The position numbers and the translations under genes are program-made. Positions 1 through 8,923 of a stretch of 38,255 bases of DNA are shown here, piece by piece (position 1 is the first letter of the stretch; the number at the start of each line of letters is the position of its first letter). The notes beneath the pieces were generated by a model. It searched no databases. It was given only the letters and a program-made list of their open reading frames with translations, and was not told where the DNA came from. Source of the stretch: Clostridiales bacterium. GTDB taxonomy: Bacteria > Bacillota > Clostridia > Oscillospirales > UBA644. The stretch spans positions 1 to 38,255 of the forward strand of contig QAKR01000002.1 in NCBI GenBank assembly GCA_003343705.1, in the 5' to 3' direction.

Positions 1-2016
1 ATTATAACTTATTCTCTGTTCCAGTGAGCCTTTGTGATATTCAAGCATTTTAATATTCTGCCCGGCGTTTTCAACCTTCATATATGGGCCCACAACCCAT
101 GAAGACATAGTGTTAGGCTCTTCGTGGATAAGTCGAAAAACAGCTGATTTTTCATTTAACATTTCTTTATTATGTTTTTTATCAAAAAGAGATGTCATTA
201 GCATTGTTCCCGGTTCGAATTCTGCACGTATAAATTCGTTTTCAAGAGAAAATTCAGCTACGGAAAATGTTCTGGGGCCTCCGATAGAAGAAGGTGTTGT
301 ATAATCTGATTTATCGTCCCTGTTTTCTTCCGCTGTAATTGTTATATAGCCCATACCCTTGGGAACTTTAACATTAACAAGAAGACGAAAATATGTATGA
401 CCCCAATAAAACTGCGGGGTATGATCAATAAGCTCACTTTCAAGCTTATTACCGTTTTCATCTTTTATTATAAGACGGGCAAGATCTATTTGCCAATCCC
501 AGACTGTAAGCTGCAGTACAGTTTCACGTTCATGAAAAGAAGGGTTAAAAACAGTAAAAACACGCTTGTTTCCGGCTGCTTTATTTGGTACTGAAAAATT
601 AAATTCCCCGTAACCGAAACCGTTACCGGCTCCTTCTGCATCGCTAAAAGAAATATCATCATCCGGCATTAAATCTGAGGTATCCGTATTATCGGCAATC
701 GCCGAAAGGGCAAGGGTTTGCTCCGTTGACGCATACGCAAGAGATTCCTGAAAAATACCTCTGCCGTATTCACGGGTATCAATAACACCCGAACCCGGTA
801 AAATATCATGAAACTGGTTGAATAACACTCGTTCCCAAGCAGAAGAAAAAGCTTTTGTGTTATAGTTATGCACACCTAAAATACTTGCAAATGCAGAATA
901 TTTTTCAGCTTCGTCAAGGGCTTGTTCACCGATCCGGTTTGCCTCTTTTAACCTTGATTGAGAGGAATAACAACCGTTAAATATAAAGTTGGCTTCTTTA
1001 TCTACAACAGGAATATCTTTTAAGTTATTTTCTATGTATTCAAAATACTGTTTATATGTTCCGTAAACAAATGTCGGCATAATCGGCCAACTATTCATTT
1101 GTTTAAAACGTTGGAGGTCACGCCGTGTTGCTCCACCACCATGGTCACCCGTTCCGAAAACAGCTAAAACAGTGTTAATACCCCACTTTTTACAAAAAGA
1201 CGGAACATAAAAATAATTATGAACGTCTACAACGTCATTATACCAACGTGGTTCACAGTAAGCTAAAACCGTTTTCCCCGACGGGGCTTTGTAACGATAA
1301 AAGGTTTGGTTATCTATACCGCGGCAATGATAAAGATATTTAACATCGCCATCTGCAAGTATTTCAGCAGTATTAAGGTGGTGACCGAAAGTATCAGGCA
1401 TAAAACAAATATTAAAGTATGATAAAGGCAAATCAAAAAGTTTGGAAAGGTAGCTTTTAGTATAAAGCAAATGTCGGCAATGGCTTTCCCCAGAAGGCAT
1501 GTTATTATCAGGCTCTACCCATTGGCAAGCCGGGATTTCCCATCGGCCTTCTTTCACACGTTTTTTAATCTCCTCAAGCATTTGAGGATTATATTTTTCA
1601 ACTATTTTATAAACCGATGCCTGAGACTGCCCGAAAGTAAAATCGGGATACTCATCCATAAGGTTCAGCATTGTTTTAAAAGTAGCTAAAGTTATACTGA
1701 CAGTTTCGTCAAAACGCCACTGCCAGTTCATATCTATATGTGCATGACCTATACATATAACTTTATAACTTTTTGCTGCCTCTGAAAGCGTTGAAAGCAT
1801 TTTTTCGGCTTCAAGGGTCACAGCTTTTGTTATTACCGTATCTGTTTCAAATTTAGAAAAAACAAAATCAACGGTATTTTCTATAATATTATCAAAAACA
1901 TTATTATTAACGGCAGAAAGCTCAAGTGCAAATTCAAGCTCAACACATATTCTGACAGCAAATTCCGTATTTGCTGTTTTTTTCATCCGATCAAGTTTAA
2001 AGAAATTAATTATCAT
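1..2016 (-). CDS. Glycoside hydrolase family 38 alpha-mannosidase, C-terminus cut by window edge
   Basis: Predicted retaining alpha-mannosidase that would trim alpha-mannosides from glycans. The frame is open from an ATG at 2016 to the left window edge, giving the first 672 residues. GH38 enzymes are usually 850-1050 residues, so the C-terminal beta-domain is probably outside. Seen: the metal-binding GH38 signature GHAHIDMNWQW around residue 85, and MPDTFGHH around residue 215, whose Asp is the family's catalytic nucleophile. Further on are FGTGDHGGG and FNQFHDILPGS, also typical. There is no signal peptide, so it is probably cytoplasmic. An AGAGG ribosome site lies 6 nt before the ATG. It follows dapL in the same direction after 52 nt, and only a weak hairpin lies between, so read-through is possible. 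Family assignment is firm; linkage specificity is not known. Confidence 0.9.
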   Translation of the reverse strand, partial: MIINFFKLDRMKKTANTEFAVRICVELEFALELSAVNNNVFDNIIENTVDFVFSKFETDTVITKAVTLEAEKMLSTLSEAAKSYKVICIGHAHIDMNWQWRFDETVSITLATFKTMLNLMDEYPDFTFGQSQASVYKIVEKYNPQMLEEIKKRVKEGRWEIPACQWVEPDNNMPSGESHCRHLLYTKSYLSKLFDLPLSYFNICFMPDTFGHHLNTAEILADGDVKYLYHCRGIDNQTFYRYKAPSGKTVLAYCEPRWYNDVVDVHNYFYVPSFCKKWGINTVLAVFGTGDHGGGATRRDLQRFKQMNSWPIMPTFVYGTYKQYFEYIENNLKDIPVVDKEANFIFNGCYSSQSRLKEANRIGEQALDEAEKYSAFASILGVHNYNTKAFSSAWERVLFNQFHDILPGSGVIDTREYGRGIFQESLAYASTEQTLALSAIADNTDTSDLMPDDDISFSDAEGAGNGFGYGEFNFSVPNKAAGNKRVFTVFNPSFHERETVLQLTVWDWQIDLARLIIKDENGNKLESELIDHTPQFYWGHTYFRLLVNVKVPKGMGYITITAEENRDDKSDYTTPSSIGGPRTFSVAEFSLENEFIRAEFEPGTMLMTSLFDKKHNKEMLNEKSAVFRLIHEEPNTMSSWVVGPYMKVENAGQNIKMLEYHKGSLEQRISYN

Positions 2017-2068
2017 TTGAAACCTCTCATAAAAAACGATTATGGACGATAATAAGTATAATTATATT

Positions 2069-3226
2069 TTAATCTAAAAATCTTCTGATAGCTTCGTTAA
2101 TAGATTCTCGTGATCCGAACGCGGTCAGACGTAAAAACCCTTCTCCGTTTTTACCAAAGCCCGAACCGGGGGTTGAAACTATTTGCTTATTATAAAGCAG
2201 ATAATCAAAATGCTCCCAGGATTTCTGGCCGTTTGGGCATTTAAGCCAAAGATACGGAGAGTTTTTACCGCCTACATGCCATACATTCATTTTCTTAAGC
2301 AGTTTGGAAAGCAATTTCGCATTCTCTTTATAAAAAGCTATTGTTGCTATTGCCTCTTTTTGCCCTTCGCAAGAGAAAAATGCTTCTGCTCCTCGCTGAA
2401 TTATATATGAAGTACCGTTATACTTTGTTGAGCGGTTACGGTACCACATTTTATTAAGGGCTCCAAGGGCTTCGGGGATTATCGTATAACCACAGCGAGT
2501 GCCTGTAAACCCTGCGGATTTAGAAAGAGAGCAAAGTTCAATTGCACATTTTTCCGCACCCTCGACTTCATAAATTGAATGAGGCAGTTCTTTTGAAACA
2601 AAGGCTTCATATGCAGCGTCGAACAGGATAACCGCTCCGCAGTCTATTGCATAATCAACCCATTTTTTAAGCCCTTCTTTGTCGTATACGGTGCCGGTGG
2701 GGTTGTTTGGAGAACAAAGATAAATAATATCCGCTTTTACACTCTCATCAGGCATCGGAAGAAAGTTGTTTTCTTCAGTTGCATTCATATATATTATTTT
2801 TCGGCCGTCCATAACATTGCTGTCAACGTATACAGGATAAACAGGGTCAGGGATAAGAACCGTATTGTCGCTGTCAAATATATCAAGTAAAGATGCAAGG
2901 TCGTTTTTTGCGCCGTCTCCTACAAATATCTCATTTAAAGAAAGGTTTACACCACGGTTTTTATAATATCCGGCTATTGCTTCACGTAAAAATTCATATC
3001 CTTCATATGGCCCGTAACCTTTAAACGTACTTGCCTGCCCCATTTCTTCAGAAGCTTTTTTAAGAGCCGTTACAACAGCTGCAGACAAGGGACGTGTTAC
3101 ATCCCCTATACCTAAGGAAATAATTTCCCGTTCAGGGTTAGTCTTTTTATATTCAGAAGTCTTCTCTGCAATTTTAGCAAATAAATAACTTTCAGAAAGG
3201 TTAGAATAATTCTCGTTCAGCTTCAT
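2069..3226 (-). CDS. dapL: LL-diaminopimelate aminotransferase DapL
   Basis: PLP-dependent fold-type I aminotransferase converting tetrahydrodipicolinate plus glutamate directly to LL-diaminopimelate, bypassing the succinylase or acetylase steps of lysine and peptidoglycan precursor synthesis. The 385 residues match the family's usual length of about 390-410. Seen: the N-terminal LGIGDVTRPL (residues 38-47), FVGDGAKNDL (101-110), the substrate-side SPNNPTG (172-178), and SLSKSAGFTGTR with the PLP lysine at K236. The ATG overlaps the stop of the preceding carB-dapF gene in an ATGA arrangement, suggesting translational coupling. Its product, LL-DAP, is the substrate of that neighbour's DapF domain. 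General class I aminotransferase is the fallback, but the motif set and context point to DapL. Confidence 0.93.
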   Translation of the reverse strand: MKLNENYSNLSESYLFAKIAEKTSEYKKTNPEREIISLGIGDVTRPLSAAVVTALKKASEEMGQASTFKGYGPYEGYEFLREAIAGYYKNRGVNLSLNEIFVGDGAKNDLASLLDIFDSDNTVLIPDPVYPVYVDSNVMDGRKIIYMNATEENNFLPMPDESVKADIIYLCSPNNPTGTVYDKEGLKKWVDYAIDCGAVILFDAAYEAFVSKELPHSIYEVEGAEKCAIELCSLSKSAGFTGTRCGYTIIPEALGALNKMWYRNRSTKYNGTSYIIQRGAEAFFSCEGQKEAIATIAFYKENAKLLSKLLKKMNVWHVGGKNSPYLWLKCPNGQKSWEHFDYLLYNKQIVSTPGSGFGKNGEGFLRLTAFGSRESINEAIRRFLD

Positions 3227-6200
3227 AATTCAATACGACCTTCAAAAGCTTTTGTAGCATCACCGTAAAGATAAACAGTATCGTCTGTGTAAGTTATTAC
3301 AAGATCTCCGCCTTTTAATTTGACTGTTATTTCTTCACCTTTTTTGCAGTACCCGTTTTCAACAGCTGCAACAGCAGCAGCACATGCGCCTGTTCCACAA
3401 GCCCATGTTTCTCCACTGCCACGCTCCCAAACACGCATTTTAAGAGTATGGTCGTCTAAAACCGTAATAAACTCAGTATTTACACGTTCGGGGAAAAGGG
3501 GGCTGTTTTCGAATTCAGGCCCGATTTTTTCAATTTCAAGCCCGCCCAGGCCGTCCATAAACACTACACAATGAGGGTTGCCCATTGAAACTGCAGTTAT
3601 ATTATATTTTTTTCCTGCTATTTCTGCTTCACGATTTACTACTTTATCGCCGTCTAATGTTGTAGGAATTTCAGAAGGGGTTAAAACGGCCTTACCCATA
3701 TCAACTTTAGCAGCAACAAGCTTGCCGTCACGGGTTGAAATATCAAGGGTTTTTATACCGCTTAATGTCTCGATTTTTATTGTAGATTTTGTAACAATAC
3801 CGTTGTCGTAAAGATATTTGGCAACGCATCTTATAGCATTTCCGCACATCTTCCCTTCACTACCATCACGATTATACATTTTCATTTTAGCATCTGCAAC
3901 ATCCGACGGGCAGATTAAGACAACTCCGTCTCCACCGATTCCCAGATGTCTATCTGCAAGAGAAATCGATAAACCTTGAGGATTTTCGATTTTTTGTTTA
4001 AAACAATCAAAATAGATATAATCGTTACCGCAACCGTGCATTTTACAAAATTCGTAAGTCATTCTGTTATCCCTCATATTATTAATATCAACAAGTTCTA
4101 TTGTTTGTTCGTTATAGCGGCTTTTTATGCTGTCTGCAATTGCATTTGCCGTATCTATGGAAGTTAAGCAAGGAACACTTCGCTCTACGGCTTTTCGTCT
4201 TATTTTAACACTGTCACGCGTTGGAATTCGGCCTTTTGCGGAAGTTGACAAAACATAGCTTATCTTTCCGCTTTCCAGTAATGTTATAATATTATCTTCT
4301 TTATCTTCATGAAGTTTTTTAACTGAAATGCTGGAAATTCCGGCACGTATTAAAACATCGTGTGTGCCTTTTGTTGAATAGATCGTAAAACCGAGGTCTG
4401 CGAATTTCTTAGCAACATCTACAGATTCTGTTTTATCATGGTCTTTTACTGTAATCAACACACCTCCCCGTTCACGGGTGGTAAGTTTATAGCCCGCAGC
4501 AATCAAGCCTTTAAAAAGAGCTTCGCCCAAACTCGGTGCAATACCGAGAACTTCACCGGTAGATTTCATTTCCGGCCCCAGGGCGTTATCAACATTGGAA
4601 AGCTTTTCAAAAGAAAATACGGGAACTTTAACAGCAATATACGGTGATGTCTTATAAAGGCCGGTGCCGTACCCCATATCGGCAATTTTTTCACCTAACA
4701 TAGCACGTGTTGCCATATCAACCATCGGGACACCGGTAACCTTGCTTATATACGGGACTGTTCTTGATGAACGTGGGTTTACTTCGATAACATAAAGTTC
4801 GCCTTTATATATCAAATATTGGATATTTACAAGGCCCACTGTTTTCATTGCAACAGCAAGATTTTTTGTACATTCTATAATACGGGCAACCATTTTGTCG
4901 TCAAGATTCCAAGCCGGATAAACAGCAATACTGTCACCTGAATGAATTCCCGTACGCTCAATATGCTCCATAATCCCCGGAATAAGAATTTCTTCTCCGT
5001 CACAAATTGCATCAACTTCAAGCTCCGTACCCATAAGATATTTATCTATCAGTACAGGATTTTGAATGTTCTGAGCCAGAATTATAGCCATATATTCACG
5101 TATATCAGCTTCATTAAAGGCTATTATCATATTTTGACCGCCTAAAACATATGAGGGGCGCATCAAAACAGGATATCCGAGTTTTTCCGCTGCAACAATA
5201 GCGTCTGTTGTGTGTAAAACCGTAAAGCCTTTCGGACGGGCAATTTGTAGGTTTTCAAGAAGCTCATCAAAACGTTCTCTGTCTTCTGCCATATCAATAC
5301 TGTCGGCACATGTTCCCACAATATTGATGCCATGATCGTTAAGGTAGTTGGTAAGTTTAATTGCCGTTCCTCCGCCGAATGCCACAACAACACCATATGG
5401 TTTTTCTGTTTCCAGAACGTCCATAACATCTTCATCTGTAAGCGGCTCAAAATAAAGCCTGTCAGCTGTGTCAAAGTCTGTTGAAACGGTTTCGGGATTA
5501 TTATTTATGATTATAACTTCATAACCTGCTTCTTTTAGGGACCATACGCAATGAACTGACGCATAGTCGAATTCTATGCCCTGGCCTATTCTTATAGGCC
5601 CTGAACCAAGAACAACGATTTTTTTCTTGCCGTTGTCAGCCATATGCTCTAAAGCTTCATTTTCGTTATCATATGTGGCATAAAAATATGGGGTCTGGGC
5701 TTTAAACTCGGCTGCGCAGGTATCAACTGTCTTATAAACAGCATAACGGTGTTTTTCAACTTTTTGATGTGAAAACGCTTCAATAGTACTGTCTTTAAAG
5801 CCCATTTTCTTAGCTTCAAGATAAAGCTCATCGGTTAAATCTTCTTCATGCAGGCGTTTGTCCATATTTGCAAGATTTTGAAGTTTGGATAAAAACCATA
5901 TATCTATTTTTGTAACTTCATTTAGCTTTTCAAGTGAAATGCCTTTTTTAATAGCTTCGTAAAGCACAAAAATACGTTCGTCTGTTGTATGTTCAAGCTC
6001 GTGTAAGAGGGCTTCTGAATTCAGGCGCGGCATACGTTTATCATTAAGCGTATCATGAGAGATTTCAGCCCCTCGAACAGCTTTCATAAGGGCATATTCA
6101 AACGTAGGGCCTATTGCCATAACTTCACCAGTGGCCTTCATTTGAGTGCCTAAGTTTCGCTTTGCATAAACAAATTTATCAAAAGGCCATTTCGGGAATT

Positions 6201-7266
6201 TAACAACAACATAATCAATAGCAGGCTCAAAACAAGCATATGTTGTGCCTGTTACTGCATTTTTAATCTCCGGTAATAAATAACCGATTGCTATTTTAGC
6301 CGCAACTTTTGCAATAGGATAACCTGTTGCTTTAGAAGCAAGAGCAGAAGAGCGTGAAACCCTGGGGTTTACTTCAATAACGGCATATTCAAAACTATCG
6401 GGCTTTAAAGCAAACTGGCAGTTACAACCGCCTTCGACTTTTAATGCAGTAATAATATTCAACGCTGCCGTACGTAACATTTGGTATTCTTTATCGGAAA
6501 GAGTTACTGCAGGGGCTATAACAATGCTGTCGCCTGTGTGTACACCTACCGGGTCAAAATTTTCCATGGAACAAACAGTTATAACATTACCTGCACTGTC
6601 ACGGATAACTTCAAATTCAATTTCTTTCCAGCCTGAAATACACTTTTCAACAAGAATTTGGTGAATCGGAGAAAGACGCAAACCATTAACGGCAATATCG
6701 TTCATTTCCTCATCGTTTTCGCATATACCGCCGCCTGTGCCTCCCAGCGTAAAGGCAGGACGGATTATAACAGGATAACCGATTTCATTTGCAAAAGATT
6801 TTGCGGCGTCTATATCCGTAACAACTTTTGACGGGATACAGGGCTGTCCTATCTCTGCCATTGTATCTTTAAACATCTGGCGGTCTTCGGCTTTATCTAT
6901 TGTTTCCGGGTTTGCACCTAAAAGCTTAACACTGTGTTCTGCCAAAAAGCCGTCTTTGGCAAGCTGCATGGAAAGGGTCAGGCCTGTCTGCCCGCCTAAG
7001 GTTGATAAAACACTGTCGGGCTTTTCTTTTATGATTATTCTTTTAAGAACTTCTATTGTAAGTGGTTCTATATATATTTTATCCGCCATCGCATTGTCGG
7101 TCATTATGGTTGCGGGGTTTGAGTTGACCAAAACAACTTCAAGACCGTCTTCTTTCAAAGCACGACAAGCCTGTGTTCCTGCATAATCAAACTCTGCCGC
7201 CTGACCTATAACAATCGGGCCGGAGCCTATAAGCAAAACCTTTTTGATATCTTTACTAAGCGGCAT
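3223..7266 (-). CDS. carB: Carbamoyl-phosphate synthase large subunit fused in frame to diaminopimelate epimerase (CarB-DapF)
   Basis: A single 1347-residue frame. Residues 1-1068 are a complete CarB: paired ATP-grasp halves begin with LLIGSGPIVIGQAAEFDYAG (residue 11 on) and VVLGSGPIRIGQGIEFDYA, and a methylglyoxal-synthase-like allosteric domain ends near 1050. This subunit makes carbamoyl phosphate from ammonia, bicarbonate and two ATP for pyrimidines and arginine. Residues 1069-1347 are a complete 279-residue DapF, which epimerises LL- to meso-diaminopimelate. Both active-site cysteines are present, in KMCGNAIRC and in GSGETWACGTGA. No stop codon separates the two. A ribosome site GAGGG lies 8 nt before the ATG of the DapF part (4062), so separate DapF may also be made. 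A GGAGG site precedes the carB ATG, inside the end of carA. A missed frameshift or sequencing error at the junction is the alternative. Confidence 0.93.
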   Translation of the reverse strand: MPLSKDIKKVLLIGSGPIVIGQAAEFDYAGTQACRALKEDGLEVVLVNSNPATIMTDNAMADKIYIEPLTIEVLKRIIIKEKPDSVLSTLGGQTGLTLSMQLAKDGFLAEHSVKLLGANPETIDKAEDRQMFKDTMAEIGQPCIPSKVVTDIDAAKSFANEIGYPVIIRPAFTLGGTGGGICENDEEMNDIAVNGLRLSPIHQILVEKCISGWKEIEFEVIRDSAGNVITVCSMENFDPVGVHTGDSIVIAPAVTLSDKEYQMLRTAALNIITALKVEGGCNCQFALKPDSFEYAVIEVNPRVSRSSALASKATGYPIAKVAAKIAIGYLLPEIKNAVTGTTYACFEPAIDYVVVKFPKWPFDKFVYAKRNLGTQMKATGEVMAIGPTFEYALMKAVRGAEISHDTLNDKRMPRLNSEALLHELEHTTDERIFVLYEAIKKGISLEKLNEVTKIDIWFLSKLQNLANMDKRLHEEDLTDELYLEAKKMGFKDSTIEAFSHQKVEKHRYAVYKTVDTCAAEFKAQTPYFYATYDNENEALEHMADNGKKKIVVLGSGPIRIGQGIEFDYASVHCVWSLKEAGYEVIIINNNPETVSTDFDTADRLYFEPLTDEDVMDVLETEKPYGVVVAFGGGTAIKLTNYLNDHGINIVGTCADSIDMAEDRERFDELLENLQIARPKGFTVLHTTDAIVAAEKLGYPVLMRPSYVLGGQNMIIAFNEADIREYMAIILAQNIQNPVLIDKYLMGTELEVDAICDGEEILIPGIMEHIERTGIHSGDSIAVYPAWNLDDKMVARIIECTKNLAVAMKTVGLVNIQYLIYKGELYVIEVNPRSSRTVPYISKVTGVPMVDMATRAMLGEKIADMGYGTGLYKTSPYIAVKVPVFSFEKLSNVDNALGPEMKSTGEVLGIAPSLGEALFKGLIAAGYKLTTRERGGVLITVKDHDKTESVDVAKKFADLGFTIYSTKGTHDVLIRAGISSISVKKLHEDKEDNIITLLESGKISYVLSTSAKGRIPTRDSVKIRRKAVERSVPCLTSIDTANAIADSIKSRYNEQTIELVDINNMRDNRMTYEFCKMHGCGNDYIYFDCFKQKIENPQGLSISLADRHLGIGGDGVVLICPSDVADAKMKMYNRDGSEGKMCGNAIRCVAKYLYDNGIVTKSTIKIETLSGIKTLDISTRDGKLVAAKVDMGKAVLTPSEIPTTLDGDKVVNREAEIAGKKYNITAVSMGNPHCVVFMDGLGGLEIEKIGPEFENSPLFPERVNTEFITVLDDHTLKMRVWERGSGETWACGTGACAAAVAAVENGYCKKGEEITVKLKGGDLVITYTDDTVYLYGDATKAFEGRIEL
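4060..4075 (-). promoter_or_regulatory. Internal ribosome binding site and ATG for the DapF part
   Basis: On the minus strand GAGGG (4075-4071) stands 8 nt upstream of ATG (4062-4060), which is exactly where a normal DapF begins (MTYEFCKMHGCGNDY). The site lies inside the carB-dapF frame. Its spacing and quality equal those of ordinary starts in this window, so internal initiation producing free DapF is plausible (inference). Confidence 0.55.
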
Positions 7267-7270
7267 CTAC

Positions 7271-8338
7271 TCAATCCTCCATGAATTTTATGAATTTATC
7301 AAACAAAAACGAAGTATCTAACGGACCGCCCGAAGCTTCTGGGTGGAACTGTACGGAGAAAATCTTTTCGCCGTCGTATTCAACACCCTCGCAGGTTCCG
7401 TCGTTAGCGTTTTGATATGACATGTGAGCACTCTCTGGCAAACTTTCTGAAACAACGGCATAACCGTGGTTTTGTGTTGAAATAAACACACGACCTGTGC
7501 TGAGTTCCCGAACAGGCTGGTTTCCGCCACGGTGCCCGTATTTTAATTTTTCGGTTTTTGCTCCGTGAGCAAGAGCAAGAAGCTGATGCCCGAGACATAT
7601 ACCGAAAATAGGTTTATCGGATTTACAAAGTTTCTTAAGCTCTGAAATAACAGTTTCATTATCCTCAGGGTCCCCTGGGCCGTTTGAAAGCATTACTCCG
7701 TCCGGATTATATTGTAATATTTCGTCTGCTGTTGTGCTTTCGGGAACGGTCATAACTTCACAATTGCGTTCCAGCAGATGAGTTTTTATTGATTTTTTTG
7801 CACCGAAATCCCATAGCACTACACGATATTTTTTATTTTTAGGTTGTTCTGTTTCTGTTGTTCGGACCGAAACTTTTTTTACGGGGTCTTTAATTTTAAA
7901 ATTCTTCAACTCTTCAACAATCTTTTCCACATCAGGTTTTTCAGTTGTTATTTTTGCATTCATAACACCATACTCGCGAACAATACGTGTAAGTTCACGT
8001 GTATCTATCCCGCAAAGCCCGACAATATTTTTTTCTTTTAAAAGCTTGTCTATGTCGCCCTCACATCTGAAGTTAGACGGCACATCACACCACTCTCGGA
8101 CTATGTACCCGTTTAAAAACAAGCCTTTACTTTCAAAATCAGGCGTTATAACACCATAGTTGCCTATCAGCGGGAATGTTTGGATTACGATTTGGCCGCA
8201 ATAGCTGGGGTCTGTCAGTGTTTCGTTATACCCGGTCATTGCCGTGGTAAAAACAAGTTCTCCCATAGTGTCGCCTTGTGCGCCAAAACTTTCACCTTCA
8301 AAGACCCGTCCGTTTTGCAGGGTCAGAAATGCTTTCAT
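7271..8338 (-). CDS. carA: Carbamoyl-phosphate synthase small subunit CarA
   Basis: Glutamine-hydrolysing subunit that passes ammonia to CarB. Seen: the N-terminal CPSase small-subunit domain (LTLQNGRVFEGESFG at the start, TGYNETLTDPSY) followed by a class I glutamine amidotransferase domain. The latter has the nucleophile Cys in GICLGHQ (about residue 248) and the His/Glu of the triad in QFHPEA (about 332-334). At 355 residues it has normal length. Two tandem ATGs (8341 and 8338) follow a GGAGG at 8350-8346; the second is chosen because its 7-nt spacing is better. It sits 15 nt downstream of the ANTAR regulator, and its stop is 2 nt before the carB ATG, so the genes are almost certainly co-transcribed and coupled. 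Confidence 0.95.
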   Translation of the reverse strand: MKAFLTLQNGRVFEGESFGAQGDTMGELVFTTAMTGYNETLTDPSYCGQIVIQTFPLIGNYGVITPDFESKGLFLNGYIVREWCDVPSNFRCEGDIDKLLKEKNIVGLCGIDTRELTRIVREYGVMNAKITTEKPDVEKIVEELKNFKIKDPVKKVSVRTTETEQPKNKKYRVVLWDFGAKKSIKTHLLERNCEVMTVPESTTADEILQYNPDGVMLSNGPGDPEDNETVISELKKLCKSDKPIFGICLGHQLLALAHGAKTEKLKYGHRGGNQPVRELSTGRVFISTQNHGYAVVSESLPESAHMSYQNANDGTCEGVEYDGEKIFSVQFHPEASGGPLDTSFLFDKFIKFMED

Positions 8339-8356
8339 CATGTTTCCTCCGTAAAA

Positions 8357-8923
8357 TCAGTTTTCGTATGTTCTTATAATACTTTGCGCTACTTCTCGTT
8401 TTGTTAAGCGCAAATCCATAGCTTGCTTTTCTATGTAGCGGTGTGCTGCCGGCTCCGACATCTTAAGATATTCCATTAAAGCAGACTTTGCACGCTGTAA
8501 AAGACGCATTTCGTCTATTGTTGTTTTAAGTCGTGCATTTTCTTTTTTTAGGCCTTGTAATCGGCCACGGGTTGCGGTGCAAAGCCGCAGTGCCTGATAA
8601 AATAAAGACGGACTGATTGGTTTTGAAAGGACATAAATGCCGCTTTCAGCTACTTTTGATGAAATATCATCGGCAATATCAGTCTGAACTATCATCATAA
8701 TACCGGCAGTTGTATTCTCTGCAAAAAATAAAGCGGTTTCCGTACCGAATTCATCTTTTAGGGGTGTATTTATTAAAATTATATCATATTCATCGTACTC
8801 CGACAGACGCTTCGCTTCGACGCCACTCTTAACCCCTACAACCCCGTCATATTCGGGAGATTTAAAAAGCGGTGTAAGTCCGTCATGACCTTTATCGGAG
8901 CCAGAAATTATTAATACTCTCAT
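8357..8923 (-). CDS. ANTAR-domain antiterminator with a degenerate receiver domain
   Basis: Predicted RNA-binding transcription antiterminator of the NasT/AmiR type. Seen: a receiver-like alpha/beta domain (residues 1-112), a coiled-coil helix around 115-145, and a C-terminal ANTAR domain (about 135-187) with the typical pattern ALMEYLKMSEPAAHRYIEKQ and AMDLRLTKREVAQSII. At the end of receiver strand beta3, where the phosphorylated Asp normally lies, the sequence reads ILINTPL, so Asn appears to replace Asp. The conserved Lys-Pro pair near residue 101 remains. Control is therefore likely by protein contact or ligand rather than phosphorylation (inference). Its ATG overlaps the glnA stop (ATGA). 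ANTAR proteins next to glutamine synthetase genes are common in Clostridia and act on nitrogen genes. No two-hairpin ANTAR target is visible in the short glnA leader. Confidence 0.88.
   Translation of the reverse strand: MRVLIISGSDKGHDGLTPLFKSPEYDGVVGVKSGVEAKRLSEYDEYDIILINTPLKDEFGTETALFFAENTTAGIMMIVQTDIADDISSKVAESGIYVLSKPISPSLFYQALRLCTATRGRLQGLKKENARLKTTIDEMRLLQRAKSALMEYLKMSEPAAHRYIEKQAMDLRLTKREVAQSIIRTYEN

Noticed and set aside
4060..4080. Treating carB and dapF as two separate genes
   Set aside because: No stop codon lies in frame between them in the sequence given, so the fused frame is annotated and the doubt recorded as a finding.
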